From an uncultured Acidobacteriia bacterium (lineage in GTDB: Bacteria > Acidobacteriota > Terriglobia > Bryobacterales > Bryobacteraceae): DNA of 64,000 bases. The notes beneath the pieces are model-generated. The model saw only the letters and a program-made list of their open reading frames with translations. It did no database searches and was not told the origin of the DNA. This document shows positions 45,049-53,672 of the stretch, one piece after another. The stretch covers positions 434,001-498,000 of the forward strand of contig CAINNJ010000004.1 of the NCBI GenBank assembly GCA_903851195.1, read 5' to 3'. Numbering within the stretch: the stretch's first letter is position 1; each line of letters opens with the position of its first letter. The translations under genes were made by a program, and so were the position numbers.

Positions 45049-45738
45049 TTACGCCGCCGCTTCGGAACTGTCCTGGCGCAGCCAGTCTTTCAGCGCGTCC
45101 CGGTGCAGCAGGATGCCCTTCCGTGAATACCGGAGATAGCCCTGTCTGCGGAACTGGTTCATGTAGTGGGTGACGATTTCCCGGGATGTTCCCACGTACT
45201 GGGAGAGGAGTTCGTGCGTAAAGGGGATCATCTGCACGGAGCCGTCCGCGTCCTGGTGCCCGAGGCGTTCCGAAAAACGAATGAGCGCGCGGGCGAGGCG
45301 CCGCGCAATGTTATCGACGGAAAAACTCTCGATCCGGCTGCCAAAATCCATGGAACGCTGGACCAGCAACTGCAGCAGCGCAATGGCGAGTTTGGGGCGC
45401 CGGGTGGCGATCTCCTCAATCTCCGTGACCGTCCAGGCCTTGACCTTGGTTGGCTCGATGGCAACGGCAAGTTCCGCGCGGTTCGCAAGTCCGAGAAACG
45501 CGGACTCCCCGAAGAATTCATCCGGCTGATAGATATCGACGACGACCTGACGATTGTCATCGGTCAGACGGCAAACCTTGACCTTGCCGTCGATCACCAG
45601 GAACAGACTGCTGGAGGGGATCTCCTGGTCGTAAACAACCTGCCCCCGCTTGTACTCCACGATTGTCGAACACGGCAGATGCGCGAGTGGATCTTCAAGC
45701 GGTTTCGGTGTTGGCACCGGCGTTGGACTCGTTCCCAT
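45049..45738 (-). CDS. Crp/Fnr family transcriptional regulator
   Basis: A 229-residue regulator from ATG 45738, preceded by the strong site GGGGGGAG. It has an N-terminal cyclic-nucleotide-type beta barrel (GQVVYDQEIPSSSLFLVIDG, FFGESAFLGLANRAELAVAI), a dimer helix (FGSRIESFSVDNIARRLARA) and a C-terminal HTH (LSQYVGTSREIVTHYMNQFR followed by RQGYLRYSRKGILL). No cysteine cluster of Fnr type is visible, so a cyclic nucleotide or other ligand is more likely. The 243-bp upstream gap is shared with the divergent gene at 45981, which may be a target. Confidence 0.92.
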   Translation of the reverse strand: MGTSPTPVPTPKPLEDPLAHLPCSTIVEYKRGQVVYDQEIPSSSLFLVIDGKVKVCRLTDDNRQVVVDIYQPDEFFGESAFLGLANRAELAVAIEPTKVKAWTVTEIEEIATRRPKLAIALLQLLVQRSMDFGSRIESFSVDNIARRLARALIRFSERLGHQDADGSVQMIPFTHELLSQYVGTSREIVTHYMNQFRRQGYLRYSRKGILLHRDALKDWLRQDSSEAAA

Positions 45739-45980
45739 GGCTCCCCCCTTCTCTACTAAGTAAAAACAGCTACATTGCGGAGTTTCTGCTTCCGGTACCT
45801 GCAGTACTCTCATATCTTAACAAAAGATTGACAGATGACCCCAGCAACACGGCCGATGCGGGAAGGTTTATGTCGGTTCCGACACACGCGAGATCGTCTG
45901 CTTCGAACGCAGTACCGATCAGGCCCACTACCTGGATCATAATCGAAAATACGAGTTCCCGGCGATAACGGATTTTATTT

Positions 45981-48107
45981 TTGCCAAATCTTTGTAAAAC
46001 AGCCGTTCTGCTGGCAGCTTCGGCGGCCTTCTCGCAGGAGTTTCATCCTCCGGCGGAGACTCGTTATGCGCAGATCGCGGCGGCTGGTTCGATTTTGCCG
46101 GGCGGGCGCGTGGTGCAGCCGTTCGGCGTCCAGATTGAAACGGGGCCGGGCGCCTTCGGGATTGTCCTGAGTCCGAAGGGCGCGCTGGCCACCACGGACA
46201 CGGGCCCGGAGCGGTACGGGGTCACGCGGATTGAGCGGGTGAAAAACGAGTGGTCGGTCGGGCACTGGTGGGCGCGCACGCCGGGGAGCCGGGCGGCCGA
46301 ACTCGCGGATCCGGACTGGAAGGGCGTTTCAACCGGCGCGGCTTTCGAGTCCGAACACTCCGTCTGGATTTCCGAGGGCGATTCGGGAAAGCTCCGGCTG
46401 CTGGACACGCGATCGGGCAACCACGAGAAGATCATCGACCTGAATCAGGGTGAATGGAAGCACAGTTTCACGGGAGATCTGGCTTTCGATCCAATAAAAC
46501 GCCTGCTTTTCGTGCTGGATCGGGCGAATTTTCGGATGGTGGTGGTGGATTCGAAAAAGGGTGCCGTTCTGGCGTCGGTGGGGACGGACGGCGCGCCGCT
46601 CGCAATCGCGCTCTCACCGGACAGCGGCACGGTGTTTCTGACCGACCGTTCTGTTTGTGTGATCGACGTGCGTAATCCCGTGAAACCTCAGGTGATCAAA
46701 CGGGTGACGACACACGGCGCGCCGGGCGATATTCTCGCCGCGGGGGATCGCGTTTCTGTGTCTCACCCTCAGGATGATTTTGTCGCGACGCTCGCGGGGC
46801 CGGACTGGAACGTGGAGGCGGAGATCCCGCTGCGGATTCCGGGGCTTGAGGATCTGCGGGGTATCGAGCCGGGCGGCATGGCGTTCGATCCGCTCACGAA
46901 GTGGCTGCTGGTGGCCGAAGCCGGTATCAATGCCGTCGGGGTGATCGATACAGACAAACACCGGCTGATCGGGCATATTCCGGTGGGCTGGCAACCGGCG
47001 CGGGTGGCGATCGCGGGCGACCGCGCCTATGTTACGAACCGGCTGGGGCGCGGCACGGGGCCGAATCTGCACAGGCCCCTGCTGGAGTTCGGTGAGGCGC
47101 CCCTGCTGCATCGGGGCTCGGTGTCCACGTTCGTCCTGCCGGCGGCCGGTGAACTGCCGAAGCTGACCGGCACGGTCTTCGCGGCTAACGGATTACTGAC
47201 GGATAGCCGGCCGAACCGCGTGGTCCCGGCTGTACCGGAGGCGATCCGGCATGTGGTGCTGATCGTGAAGGAAGGCCGCTCGTTCGATGAGGTGCTGGGC
47301 GATTTCGGGGGGCAGAGTCGCCGCGTGCAGGGCGTGCCGCAACTGGCGCGGTTCGGGATGCACGGACTGGCCGATGGCAGGCGCCGACAGTTCAGCATCA
47401 AAGATGCCGCCATTACGCCGAATCACCACGGGATCGCGGCGCAGTGGACTTTCAGCGACAACTTCTATGCGGATTCCCGGGTGACGGAAACGCTCCTGAA
47501 AGACCTGGAGAGCCGCGGTGTCAGCACGTTCGGGCAGGATGCAGGGCCCGAAACCGCATCCGACCCCGAACGCGGGGACCAGGAACGCGCGGACCGGTTC
47601 ATCGCCACGTTGGAGAGCCGCTATGGCAAATCCAAAACGCCGCTGCCCCAGTTCCTTTCGATCCGCCTGCCGAATGACCGGCTGGGCGAAGAGCGGGAGG
47701 AGTCCGGGTACCCCTATCAGGCCTCTTACATGGCCGATAACGATCTGGCTCTGGGGCGCCTGGTGCAGTATCTGTCGCACCGGCCCGAGTGGCGTGAGAC
47801 GGCGATTTTTGTGACCGAAGCCAGGGTCGAGGGTCTGGATCATGTCGACGCGCACCGGACCGTGTTGCTGGCGGCCGGGCCGTGGATCCGGCGGAAGAGC
47901 GTGTCGCATACGAACTCCGATTTCGCCGGACTGCGCAGGACGATTTTCGAACTGCTGCGTGTGCCCCCGATGAATCTTGCCGATGCCACGGCGGCGAGCC
48001 TGCGCGAGTTATTCGCGAGCGAGCCGGACGATGCCGCGTGGGACGCACTGACTCCGGACCGACGAATCTTCGACGTGGCCGTTTTACCATCCAGGCGCGC
48101 ACCCTGA
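45981..48107 (+). CDS. Secreted beta-propeller protein with alkaline-phosphatase/phosphoesterase-like C-terminus
   Basis: A 708-residue exported protein starting at TTG 45981 (no ATG in frame nearby), with signal peptide NLCKTAVLLAASAAFS. Residues about 25-400 form YncE-type propeller blades (LLFVLDRANFRMVVVDSKKG, PLAIALSPDSGTVFLTDRSV, LLVAEAGINAVGVIDTDKH). The rest, from RHVVLIVKEGRSFDEVLGDF to DFAGLRRTIFELLRVPP, resembles acid phosphatase/phospholipase C-like domains (I-V-K-E-x-R-S-F-D-x-x-L; ITPNHHGIA; ADNDLALGRLVQYL; TEARVEGLDHVDAHR). Metal ligands look only partly conserved, so activity is uncertain. Confidence 0.78.
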   Translation: MPNLCKTAVLLAASAAFSQEFHPPAETRYAQIAAAGSILPGGRVVQPFGVQIETGPGAFGIVLSPKGALATTDTGPERYGVTRIERVKNEWSVGHWWARTPGSRAAELADPDWKGVSTGAAFESEHSVWISEGDSGKLRLLDTRSGNHEKIIDLNQGEWKHSFTGDLAFDPIKRLLFVLDRANFRMVVVDSKKGAVLASVGTDGAPLAIALSPDSGTVFLTDRSVCVIDVRNPVKPQVIKRVTTHGAPGDILAAGDRVSVSHPQDDFVATLAGPDWNVEAEIPLRIPGLEDLRGIEPGGMAFDPLTKWLLVAEAGINAVGVIDTDKHRLIGHIPVGWQPARVAIAGDRAYVTNRLGRGTGPNLHRPLLEFGEAPLLHRGSVSTFVLPAAGELPKLTGTVFAANGLLTDSRPNRVVPAVPEAIRHVVLIVKEGRSFDEVLGDFGGQSRRVQGVPQLARFGMHGLADGRRRQFSIKDAAITPNHHGIAAQWTFSDNFYADSRVTETLLKDLESRGVSTFGQDAGPETASDPERGDQERADRFIATLESRYGKSKTPLPQFLSIRLPNDRLGEEREESGYPYQASYMADNDLALGRLVQYLSHRPEWRETAIFVTEARVEGLDHVDAHRTVLLAAGPWIRRKSVSHTNSDFAGLRRTIFELLRVPPMNLADATAASLRELFASEPDDAAWDALTPDRRIFDVAVLPSRRAP

Positions 48108-48134
48108 GTGGTAGCATGACGTAGCCGATTCGTC

Positions 48135-48578
48135 ATGCTTGCTTACGATCCCGCGACCAATCCACTGAACAATAACGAGTGGGCGTTTCCTCTTACGGAA
48201 TGCTTTCATCTGGCTGCGATGGCGCTTTCCATCGGCACCATCGCGGTGGTGGATCTGCGGCTGTTGGGGCTGGGCATGCGAAGGCAGTCGAGCGCGCAAC
48301 TGGTGCGGAACACGGAACTGTGGACGCTCGCCGGGCTGGCCATCGTCATCACGTCCGGGCTGCTGATTTTTTCCTCCGACCCGGTTCACTATCTCAACAA
48401 CGGGCCGTTCCAGTTCAAGATGGCGGTGCTGCTGCTCGGCATCGTTTACAACTACACCGTGCATCGCAAGGTGGCCTGCTCGGAGGCGCCGGCGGCGCGG
48501 GGTGTGCTGGCGGGCGGCTTCTCGATTCTGCTCTGGCTTTCGCTGGTGTTCTCCGGCATTTTTATCGCGTTCGTCTAA
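48135..48578 (+). CDS. DUF6644-like membrane protein, first of pair
   Basis: A 147-residue protein with four membrane helices (ECFHLAAMALSIGTIAVVDL, TLAGLAIVITSGLLIFS, FKMAVLLLGIVYNYTVH, GGFSILLWLSLVFSGIFIAF). Short R-L-L-G-L-G-M/A-M and W-T/K-L-A-G-L-A motifs are shared with the next gene. It follows the propeller gene by 27 bp. The conserved His (FHLAAM) and W-x-L-A-G-L motif may bind haem or a partner; unknown. Confidence 0.72.
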   Translation: MLAYDPATNPLNNNEWAFPLTECFHLAAMALSIGTIAVVDLRLLGLGMRRQSSAQLVRNTELWTLAGLAIVITSGLLIFSSDPVHYLNNGPFQFKMAVLLLGIVYNYTVHRKVACSEAPAARGVLAGGFSILLWLSLVFSGIFIAFV

Positions 48579-48590
48579 GGATCTTGAACC

Positions 48591-49127
48591 ATGTCTCTCG
48601 CCGACATTTTTCATGCGATTCAATCGACCGGCTGGGCGACGGATATACGCGAATCCGCGCTGGTGTATCCGGTGATCATGTCGCTGCACCTGAGTGCGAT
48701 CGCGTTCTTCGGCGGCATGATTCTGCTGACGAATCTGCGGCTGCTGGGACTGGCGATGACGGAGACTCCGGTGTCCGATGTGGTGAAGCAGTTGCGGCCG
48801 TGGAAGCTCGCGGGCCTGGCGCTGATTCTGACATGCGGGATCTTGCTCGCGTCGTCGAAGGCCGATACTTACTACCCGAATCCGTATTTCCGGATCAAGA
48901 TGCTGCTGCTGACGCTGACGGGCGTGCATGCGCTGGTGTTCCGCCGGAGCGTTTACAGGAACACGGCCGCGATGGATAGCGGAAGGGCGGTTCCCGGGAA
49001 GGCGAAGCTGGCGGCCTGCCTGTCGCTTTGCCTGTGGCTGGGGATTCTTTCGATGGGCCGCTGGATCGCGTATTACGAGGCGCCGAAACCCGCGGCGGCT
49101 TCGGCGCAGTCGGCCGGCTCTCAGTAG
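48591..49127 (+). CDS. DUF6644-like membrane protein, second of pair
   Basis: A 178-residue paralogue of the preceding protein. Shared features are the LHLSAIAFFGGMILLTNLRL helix with LLGLAM after it, WKLAGLALILTCGILLASS, the FRIKMLLLTLTGVHALVFRR segment and the final helix ACLSLCLWLGILSMGRWIAY. Begins 12 bp after the previous stop, and its 3' end overlaps the convergent CtaA-like gene by 7 bp. Function is unknown; two paralogous subunits suggest a complex. Confidence 0.72.
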   Translation: MSLADIFHAIQSTGWATDIRESALVYPVIMSLHLSAIAFFGGMILLTNLRLLGLAMTETPVSDVVKQLRPWKLAGLALILTCGILLASSKADTYYPNPYFRIKMLLLTLTGVHALVFRRSVYRNTAAMDSGRAVPGKAKLAACLSLCLWLGILSMGRWIAYYEAPKPAAASAQSAGSQ

Positions 49128-49849
49128 ACGCTTCGCACGTAGCGAAGCGACAACGCCGTACAGGTCGCCAGAATCAGCGCGCCGCCTGTGACGTGGGCCG
49201 CGGCGCCGACAATCAAGGCGAGCGAAGAGTCCATCTCGAGAAGGCGAAGAAGGAAGACCGCGATCCCCAGCGAGATCTGCAGCAGCACGAGCGCGATCAG
49301 AGTCACGGCCGGGGAGCGGAGGGGCTGGCAGGCGGGAAACGTGCGCAGGAGCATCACGCAGACCACCAGAATCAGCCCGGCCACAAGCAGTGCGTTGCCC
49401 ATGTGAAGCATCACGCTGGCCTCTTCGTGCCGGTGCGCGGCGCCGAGCGCGATCTGCAGCAGCACCAGCGGAGGCAGGGCCAGCACCAGCCAGCGCAATG
49501 ACGGCGTCGCCGTGCCGGCGTGCTTCCGGTCATCCGGGTCGAACCACGCGATGCAGGCGATGGCCGTGAAGAGTATGGGCGCGAAGCAGGCGTGCACGAG
49601 GACGGCGCGCGGCATCGCTTCGAGCCCCGTCGCGACCGCCGTCAGCAGGCCCAGCGAGCGCAGGACGGGGTGTCGATCGAGCAGTGCCCAAACGCCAACG
49701 GCGAAACTCAGGATGCCGAACGCGATCCCGATGCGGGTATGCACGAAGGCGGACTGCACCGCAGTGTGGCGAAGGGTGGTCAGCACGGCGCCCGAGACGA
49801 TCACGAGGAGCGCGCAGACCGCCACGAAAGCCGCGAAGTATCGCCTCAT
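49121..49849 (-). CDS. Shortened COX15/CtaA-like membrane protein
   Basis: A 242-residue protein with about seven helices: VAVCALLVIVSGAVLTTLRH near the start, HTRIGIAFGILSFAVGVWAL, HACFAPILFTAIACIAWF, RWLVLALPPLVLLQIALGAA, HMGNALLVAGLILVVCVMLL, ALVLLQISLGIAVFLLRLLE, AAAHVTGGALILATCTALSL. Repeated pairs of His resemble the haem-binding sites of haem A synthase. It is about 60 residues shorter than typical CtaA and lacks the E-x-x-H-R loop I would expect after helix 1, so it may not be a true haem A synthase. It ends the minus-strand operon 51656-49121; its ATG overlaps the multicopper oxidase stop. Confidence 0.75.
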   Translation of the reverse strand: MRRYFAAFVAVCALLVIVSGAVLTTLRHTAVQSAFVHTRIGIAFGILSFAVGVWALLDRHPVLRSLGLLTAVATGLEAMPRAVLVHACFAPILFTAIACIAWFDPDDRKHAGTATPSLRWLVLALPPLVLLQIALGAAHRHEEASVMLHMGNALLVAGLILVVCVMLLRTFPACQPLRSPAVTLIALVLLQISLGIAVFLLRLLEMDSSLALIVGAAAHVTGGALILATCTALSLRYVRSVY

Positions 49850-51315
49850 ATCACCTCGAAGTTCGCCATCATCGCCATGTCCTCATGCTCCAGATTGTGG
49901 CAGTGAACGACGTAGCGGCCCCGGTAGCCCTCGAACTTCACCAGAATGTTGGCGGTTTCGCCGGCGCGCAGGGCGACGGTATCTTTCCAGCCTGCATCGA
50001 ACGGTCCCGGTCTGCCGCTGTGCGAGAGCACCTGGAAATGCACCAGGTGAAGGTGGAGGGGGTGGCTGAAGTCGCTCTTGAGCCGCCAGATTTCCGTGTC
50101 GCCGAGTTTGGGCCGCGCGTCCATACGGGCCGCGTCGAAAGGCTTTCCGTTGATGGTCCAGGACATCAGGCCGCGGTTGTACGCGAAGCTGAACTCGCGG
50201 GTCAAGGTGGCCGCGGAGGCATCGGCGGGGGGAAGCGTGGAAAGCACGGCGGGGATGGCGCTCTCGTCCTTCTCCTGATGCGTGACGTGGAACTGCAGGA
50301 TCTGTCCGGCGGCTCCATCGGCGTCGCGATTTTTCATCGTGATCACGGAGCCGACGGGCCAGCGCGAGAAATCCACCACGACGTCGAAGCGCTCGGCGGG
50401 GGAGATGAGCAGAGTGCCGTGGGGCAGAGGCGCGGCCAGCAGACCGCCATCACTGCCGATCTGGATGAACGGGTGGCCGCCCGGCGGGGCGGGGTCCAGA
50501 GCGAGTTCATAACGGCGCGCGTTCGAGGCGTTGAGGATGCGGAAGCGGTACCTGGTAGCCGCCACGTCGAGTTTCGGCCAGGGCGCTCCGTTCACCAGGA
50601 TCACGTCGCCCAGCACGCCGCCCATGTACGCGTGTTCCACGCCCGCGGGCTGCAGCAGAGCCGGGTCGAGCGACGGGTAGTGCAGGGCGCCGTTTTTGGT
50701 GAACGAACGGTCGCAGATGGCGAGCGCGATTTCCTTTTCGCCGCGCGGCAGGGGCAGGCGCAATTCCTCGTCGTCACGGAGAAGGTAGAATCCGGCGAGG
50801 CCGCGCCAGACCTGGGCGCCGGTGAAATCCATGCGGTGGTCGTGGTACCAGAGAGTGGCGGCGCGCTGCTCGTTCGGATAGACGTATTCGCGGGTGTGGC
50901 CGGGCTGCAGCAGATCGGTCGGGTAGCCATCGCTTTCGGGCGGGGTGCGGCCGCCGTGCAGATGCGGCACGATGGGCAGCGGCAGCGAGTTGCGCAACCG
51001 TACGGACACGCGGCGGCCGCGTCTCGCTTCGATGGTGGGACCGGGGAAGGCGCCGTTGTAGCCCCAGATCGGCGTGGTCAGGCCGGGGAGCAGGGTTGCG
51101 GCGGCCGGACGCGCGTCGAGTTCGTAACAGTCGATGTCCGGTTCGGTGGCGGCGGGTTTCAGAACGGCGGGGCGCGGCAGAGGAACCTGGAACGGCTTCG
51201 GTAACGGGATTTCGCTGGGCAGCAGGCGAGGCTCCGGCCGTGCGCCCAAGGTGCATCCAAGCTCCGTCAGGGCGGCACCGGCCATCCCCAGCAACTCGCG
51301 GCGGCTGAGCGTCAT
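49846..51315 (-). CDS. Multicopper oxidase (Tat-exported)
   Basis: A 489-residue protein with a Tat signal (SRRELLGMAGAALTELG). All copper motifs are present: PHLHGGRTPPES, WYHDHRMDFTGAQVWRGLAG, HPLHLHLVHFQVL and HCHNLEHEDMAMM with the type-1 copper Cys-His ligands. The E-L-G-C site after the Tat signal could make it a lipoprotein. The type is that of CotA/bilirubin-oxidase-like laccases. It should oxidise phenols, metals or bilirubin-like compounds in the periplasm. Start overlaps the preceding gene (ATGA) and its stop overlaps the CtaA-like start, so the three form one unit. Confidence 0.93.
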   Translation of the reverse strand: MTLSRRELLGMAGAALTELGCTLGARPEPRLLPSEIPLPKPFQVPLPRPAVLKPAATEPDIDCYELDARPAAATLLPGLTTPIWGYNGAFPGPTIEARRGRRVSVRLRNSLPLPIVPHLHGGRTPPESDGYPTDLLQPGHTREYVYPNEQRAATLWYHDHRMDFTGAQVWRGLAGFYLLRDDEELRLPLPRGEKEIALAICDRSFTKNGALHYPSLDPALLQPAGVEHAYMGGVLGDVILVNGAPWPKLDVAATRYRFRILNASNARRYELALDPAPPGGHPFIQIGSDGGLLAAPLPHGTLLISPAERFDVVVDFSRWPVGSVITMKNRDADGAAGQILQFHVTHQEKDESAIPAVLSTLPPADASAATLTREFSFAYNRGLMSWTINGKPFDAARMDARPKLGDTEIWRLKSDFSHPLHLHLVHFQVLSHSGRPGPFDAGWKDTVALRAGETANILVKFEGYRGRYVVHCHNLEHEDMAMMANFEVI

Positions 51316-51656
51316 TCGCGGAACACCCGCGACGCCTGTTCCGCCAGGCCGCCGACAATCAGAATCGCAAGAGGGATGTGGACGCCGAGGAAACGCAGAT
51401 AGCCGGTGCCGACCTGCAGGACTTCGCCGAGGAAGATCAGGGCGCTCGAAAGAATCAGAGGCAGCGCGAGTCCGGCGGGCAGTTCCACGGCGAGACAGCA
51501 GAGGATCTGGCCGAGCCCCAGGGCGGCGACCGTCCAGCCCGTGTATTCATGAAACAGCACGGCACCGTCCGTGCCCGAAAGAAACTGACCCGCCAGCACG
51601 GCCTGCAGAAACACGGCGAGCAGATGCAAAGGGATGACGATCCGAAGTACTTTCAT
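51312..51656 (-). CDS. Small four-helix membrane protein
   Basis: A 114-residue protein with ATG 51656; helices at IVIPLHLLAVFLQAVLAGQF, TVAALGLGQILCCLAV, ALPLILSSALIFLGEV and IPLAILIVGGLAEQ. The beginning (VIPLHLLAVFLQAVLAGQFL followed by the L-F-H-E-Y-T-G motif) resembles a small DUF6220-like group. The His in HEYTGW may bind haem. Its stop overlaps the multicopper oxidase ATG by 4 bp, so it is the first gene of that operon and could pass electrons to or hold the oxidase at the membrane (inference). Confidence 0.65.
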   Translation of the reverse strand: MKVLRIVIPLHLLAVFLQAVLAGQFLSGTDGAVLFHEYTGWTVAALGLGQILCCLAVELPAGLALPLILSSALIFLGEVLQVGTGYLRFLGVHIPLAILIVGGLAEQASRVFRE

Positions 51657-51713
51657 CCCTGGTATGTGTCGATTAATCCTGGCACCGAAGCTCTCCAGAA
51701 TCAATGTACACGG

Positions 51714-51965
51714 TCACTTTTTGCCGCCGTGCGCCAGTTCACGCCAGTCGCTTTCGTGCAGTTCCACGTTGAATTTTCGGGCGGCGGCACGGATCTTCTT
51801 CCAGGCTTCGTCCCGTTCGGCGTCCGTCACGCCCTGGACCTGGTTGAAGCGCGCGATGGCATTGCGAACGTGCGCGGCGTCGTGAATCGGCTCTTTTTCC
51901 TCTTTGGGAAAAGCGAACTCCTTTTCGGAGAGGGCATCGCGGCGTTTTTCGTCGAGTTTGCTCAT
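51714..51965 (-). CDS. Small DUF6582-like protein
   Basis: An 83-residue protein from ATG 51965 with basic and acidic residues throughout: MSKLDEKRRDALSEKEFAFP, HDAAHVRNAIARFNQVQGVT, ARKFNVELHESDWRELAHGG. The motif E-F-A-F-P followed by I-x-D-A-A-H-V-R-N-A-I-A-R-F matches a small family of unknown function (DUF6582 as I recall) often annotated in phages and chromosomes. It follows the VTT-protein gene by 28 bp on the same strand. Confidence 0.7.
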   Translation of the reverse strand: MSKLDEKRRDALSEKEFAFPKEEKEPIHDAAHVRNAIARFNQVQGVTDAERDEAWKKIRAAARKFNVELHESDWRELAHGGKK

Positions 51966-51993
51966 GCCCGAAGCGGAGCAGGAACGGTGCCAC

Positions 51994-52629
51994 TCAGCGC
52001 GCTCCGGAACGCGCCTGCCGGATCCAGCCCCAGATGGAAAAAGCGCTGCCCACCAGCGAAACAATCACCAGAGCCAGCACAAAATGTTGCAGGGTGGGCG
52101 ATTTCGCCATTTCGATGATGCGCCGGCCGTATCGTATGGCCAGCCAGCCCGCGACCAGAAACCGAACCACCCGGCAGGCGGCGACGATGAGCAGCATCCG
52201 GGTTCGCGGATACTGCAGCGCGGCCGAGACCACGATGAACGGCGTGAACGGGAAGCCCGGAGGCGCGAGTGTCGCGACCGCGATGGCCCAGCCTCCGTAC
52301 TGTTCCACCTTGCGCTTCACGAAGGCGAGTTGCCGGCTTTTGCGCGAGGGCTTGCCGCCGCCGGAATCCGCCCCGGTGGCCTCAATCGCCTTCTGGCCGG
52401 TGCGGAGGGAAACCCAGTGCGCGAGGGCCACGCCGATCGTGGACCCAAGCGCGGCCATCAGGACGTAATAGATCAGGTGTGCCGGACGGTTGGCGGTCAG
52501 CGCCACAACCAGCAAGTCGTTGCCGAGCGGCAACATCAGGAACGAGGAATCGAGTATCCCCAGGAGCAATAAACCGACCCCGCCCTGTACGAAGAAGAAA
52601 TGGGCGAGGGACTGAAAAAAACCATTCAC
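51994..52629 (-). CDS. VTT/DedA-like membrane protein (YqaA type)
   Basis: A 211-residue protein starting at GTG 52629. Features: FFVQGGVGLLLLGILDSSFL, LIYYVLMAALGSTIGVALAH, APPGFPFTPFIVVSAAL, CRVVRFLVAGWLAIRYGRRI, VLALVIVSLVGSAFSIWGWI. The P-x-G-F-P-F-x-P-F segment and the R-V-V-R-F helix are those of the VTT family (YqaA branch), implicated in lipid scrambling or membrane homeostasis. Function in this organism is inferred only from family. Confidence 0.85.
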   Translation of the reverse strand: MNGFFQSLAHFFFVQGGVGLLLLGILDSSFLMLPLGNDLLVVALTANRPAHLIYYVLMAALGSTIGVALAHWVSLRTGQKAIEATGADSGGGKPSRKSRQLAFVKRKVEQYGGWAIAVATLAPPGFPFTPFIVVSAALQYPRTRMLLIVAACRVVRFLVAGWLAIRYGRRIIEMAKSPTLQHFVLALVIVSLVGSAFSIWGWIRQARSGAR

Positions 52630-52686
52630 CGTCTGGCGCGGGCAATCTCCGGTCCAAAGCGCGGAATGGCTGTCCGGCGAGTACGA

Positions 52687-53058
52687 TTATTCCGGAACGG
52701 GCCGGCCCATCGAGCGATAGATGCCTTCGATTGTCGAAATATTGCTCTGGGCTTTCTTGTTGTCTTTGTCGACGGTCAGAACCTTCCGGTAAGTGCGAAG
52801 GGCATCGGGATACTTGGTGCGCGGCGGCAGCGAGTCGTCGAACATGATGGAATCCGCCTTGGCAAGCAGGGCGTCGGCGAGTGTCGCTTTGATTTCGGCC
52901 GACTTCGGACTGGTTTTGGCGGCGGCTTCCAAGGCGGTGATGGCCGCATCGTATTTCTTTTCCGCGATCTGCTTTTTCGCCTGCGTCACCACGGCGGGAT
53001 CGGCCGCGAAAGCCGAAACGGCGAGGGCCACGAGCAGAGCTGTTCGGGTGAAATTCAT
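52687..53058 (-). CDS. Exported TPR-like protein
   Basis: A 123-residue protein with a signal peptide (MNFTRTALLVALAVSAFAAD). The mature part reads as about three TPR-like helices (AKKQIAEKKYDAAITALEAA, SAEIKATLADALLAKADSIM, KYPDALRTYRKVLTVDKDNK). Periplasmic TPR proteins usually form protein-protein contacts; no partner is visible. It is separated from the histidine phosphatase gene by 19 bp on the same strand. Confidence 0.72.
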   Translation of the reverse strand: MNFTRTALLVALAVSAFAADPAVVTQAKKQIAEKKYDAAITALEAAAKTSPKSAEIKATLADALLAKADSIMFDDSLPPRTKYPDALRTYRKVLTVDKDNKKAQSNISTIEGIYRSMGRPVPE

Positions 53059-53077
53059 ACCCGAATTGTAGCGTCCT

Positions 53078-53632
53078 TCAGCAATTCCAGCGATCAATGA
53101 CCCGCGTGCCGTGTTCAAAGCCCAGTGCCGCGATACCGGCCGTGCCGAGCACGAGCCGCTTGCCCTCTTCCGGGGCGAGGCCCAGCCAGCAGGCCGCAAG
53201 CACGCGAAGAATGTGGCCATGGCCGAAGAGCGCCACGTCCCCGTTGGCGGCCACGGCGCGGTCGATAACGGCCTGCGCTCTGGCGCCCACCTGGGCGGCC
53301 GTTTCTCCGCCCGGCACGCCGTCTCGGAACAGATACCAGCCTGGACGCTCTTTTCGAATATCGAGGGTCGTACGGCCCTCGTACTCGCCGTAGTTCCACT
53401 CGACGAGATTCGGTTCCAGTTCGGCCCGGTCGCCCAAGCCGGCGAGTTCACAGGTCCGGCGCGCCCGCTGCAAAGGGCTGGTGAGCACCAGCGCAAAGTG
53501 CAGGCCCGCGAGCCGGTCCCGCAGTCCTAATGCCTTCTCTTCGCCCGCCTTCGTAAGCGGGATGTCGGTCATCCCGGTGTGCGCGCCCGAAAGGCTCCAT
53601 TCCGTTTCACCATGACGAATCAGCCAAAGCAT
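53078..53632 (-). CDS. Histidine phosphatase family protein
   Basis: A 184-residue phosphoglycerate mutase-like phosphatase. Catalytic RHG in MLWLIRHGETEWSLSGAHTG, then LTSPLQRARRTCELAGL, acidic EWNYGEYEGRTTLDIRKER, and the second His in VALFGHGHILRVLAACWLG. ATG 53632 puts RHG at residue 6; the frame upstream is open but unconserved. The family acts on phosphosugars or phosphate esters; substrate is unknown. It is divergent from the gene at 53673 across 40 bp. Confidence 0.9.
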   Translation of the reverse strand: MLWLIRHGETEWSLSGAHTGMTDIPLTKAGEEKALGLRDRLAGLHFALVLTSPLQRARRTCELAGLGDRAELEPNLVEWNYGEYEGRTTLDIRKERPGWYLFRDGVPGGETAAQVGARAQAVIDRAVAANGDVALFGHGHILRVLAACWLGLAPEEGKRLVLGTAGIAALGFEHGTRVIDRWNC

Positions 53633-53672
53633 TTTTCTATATTGAGCTATCCTGAGCGTCAGGTCAGCTTCC

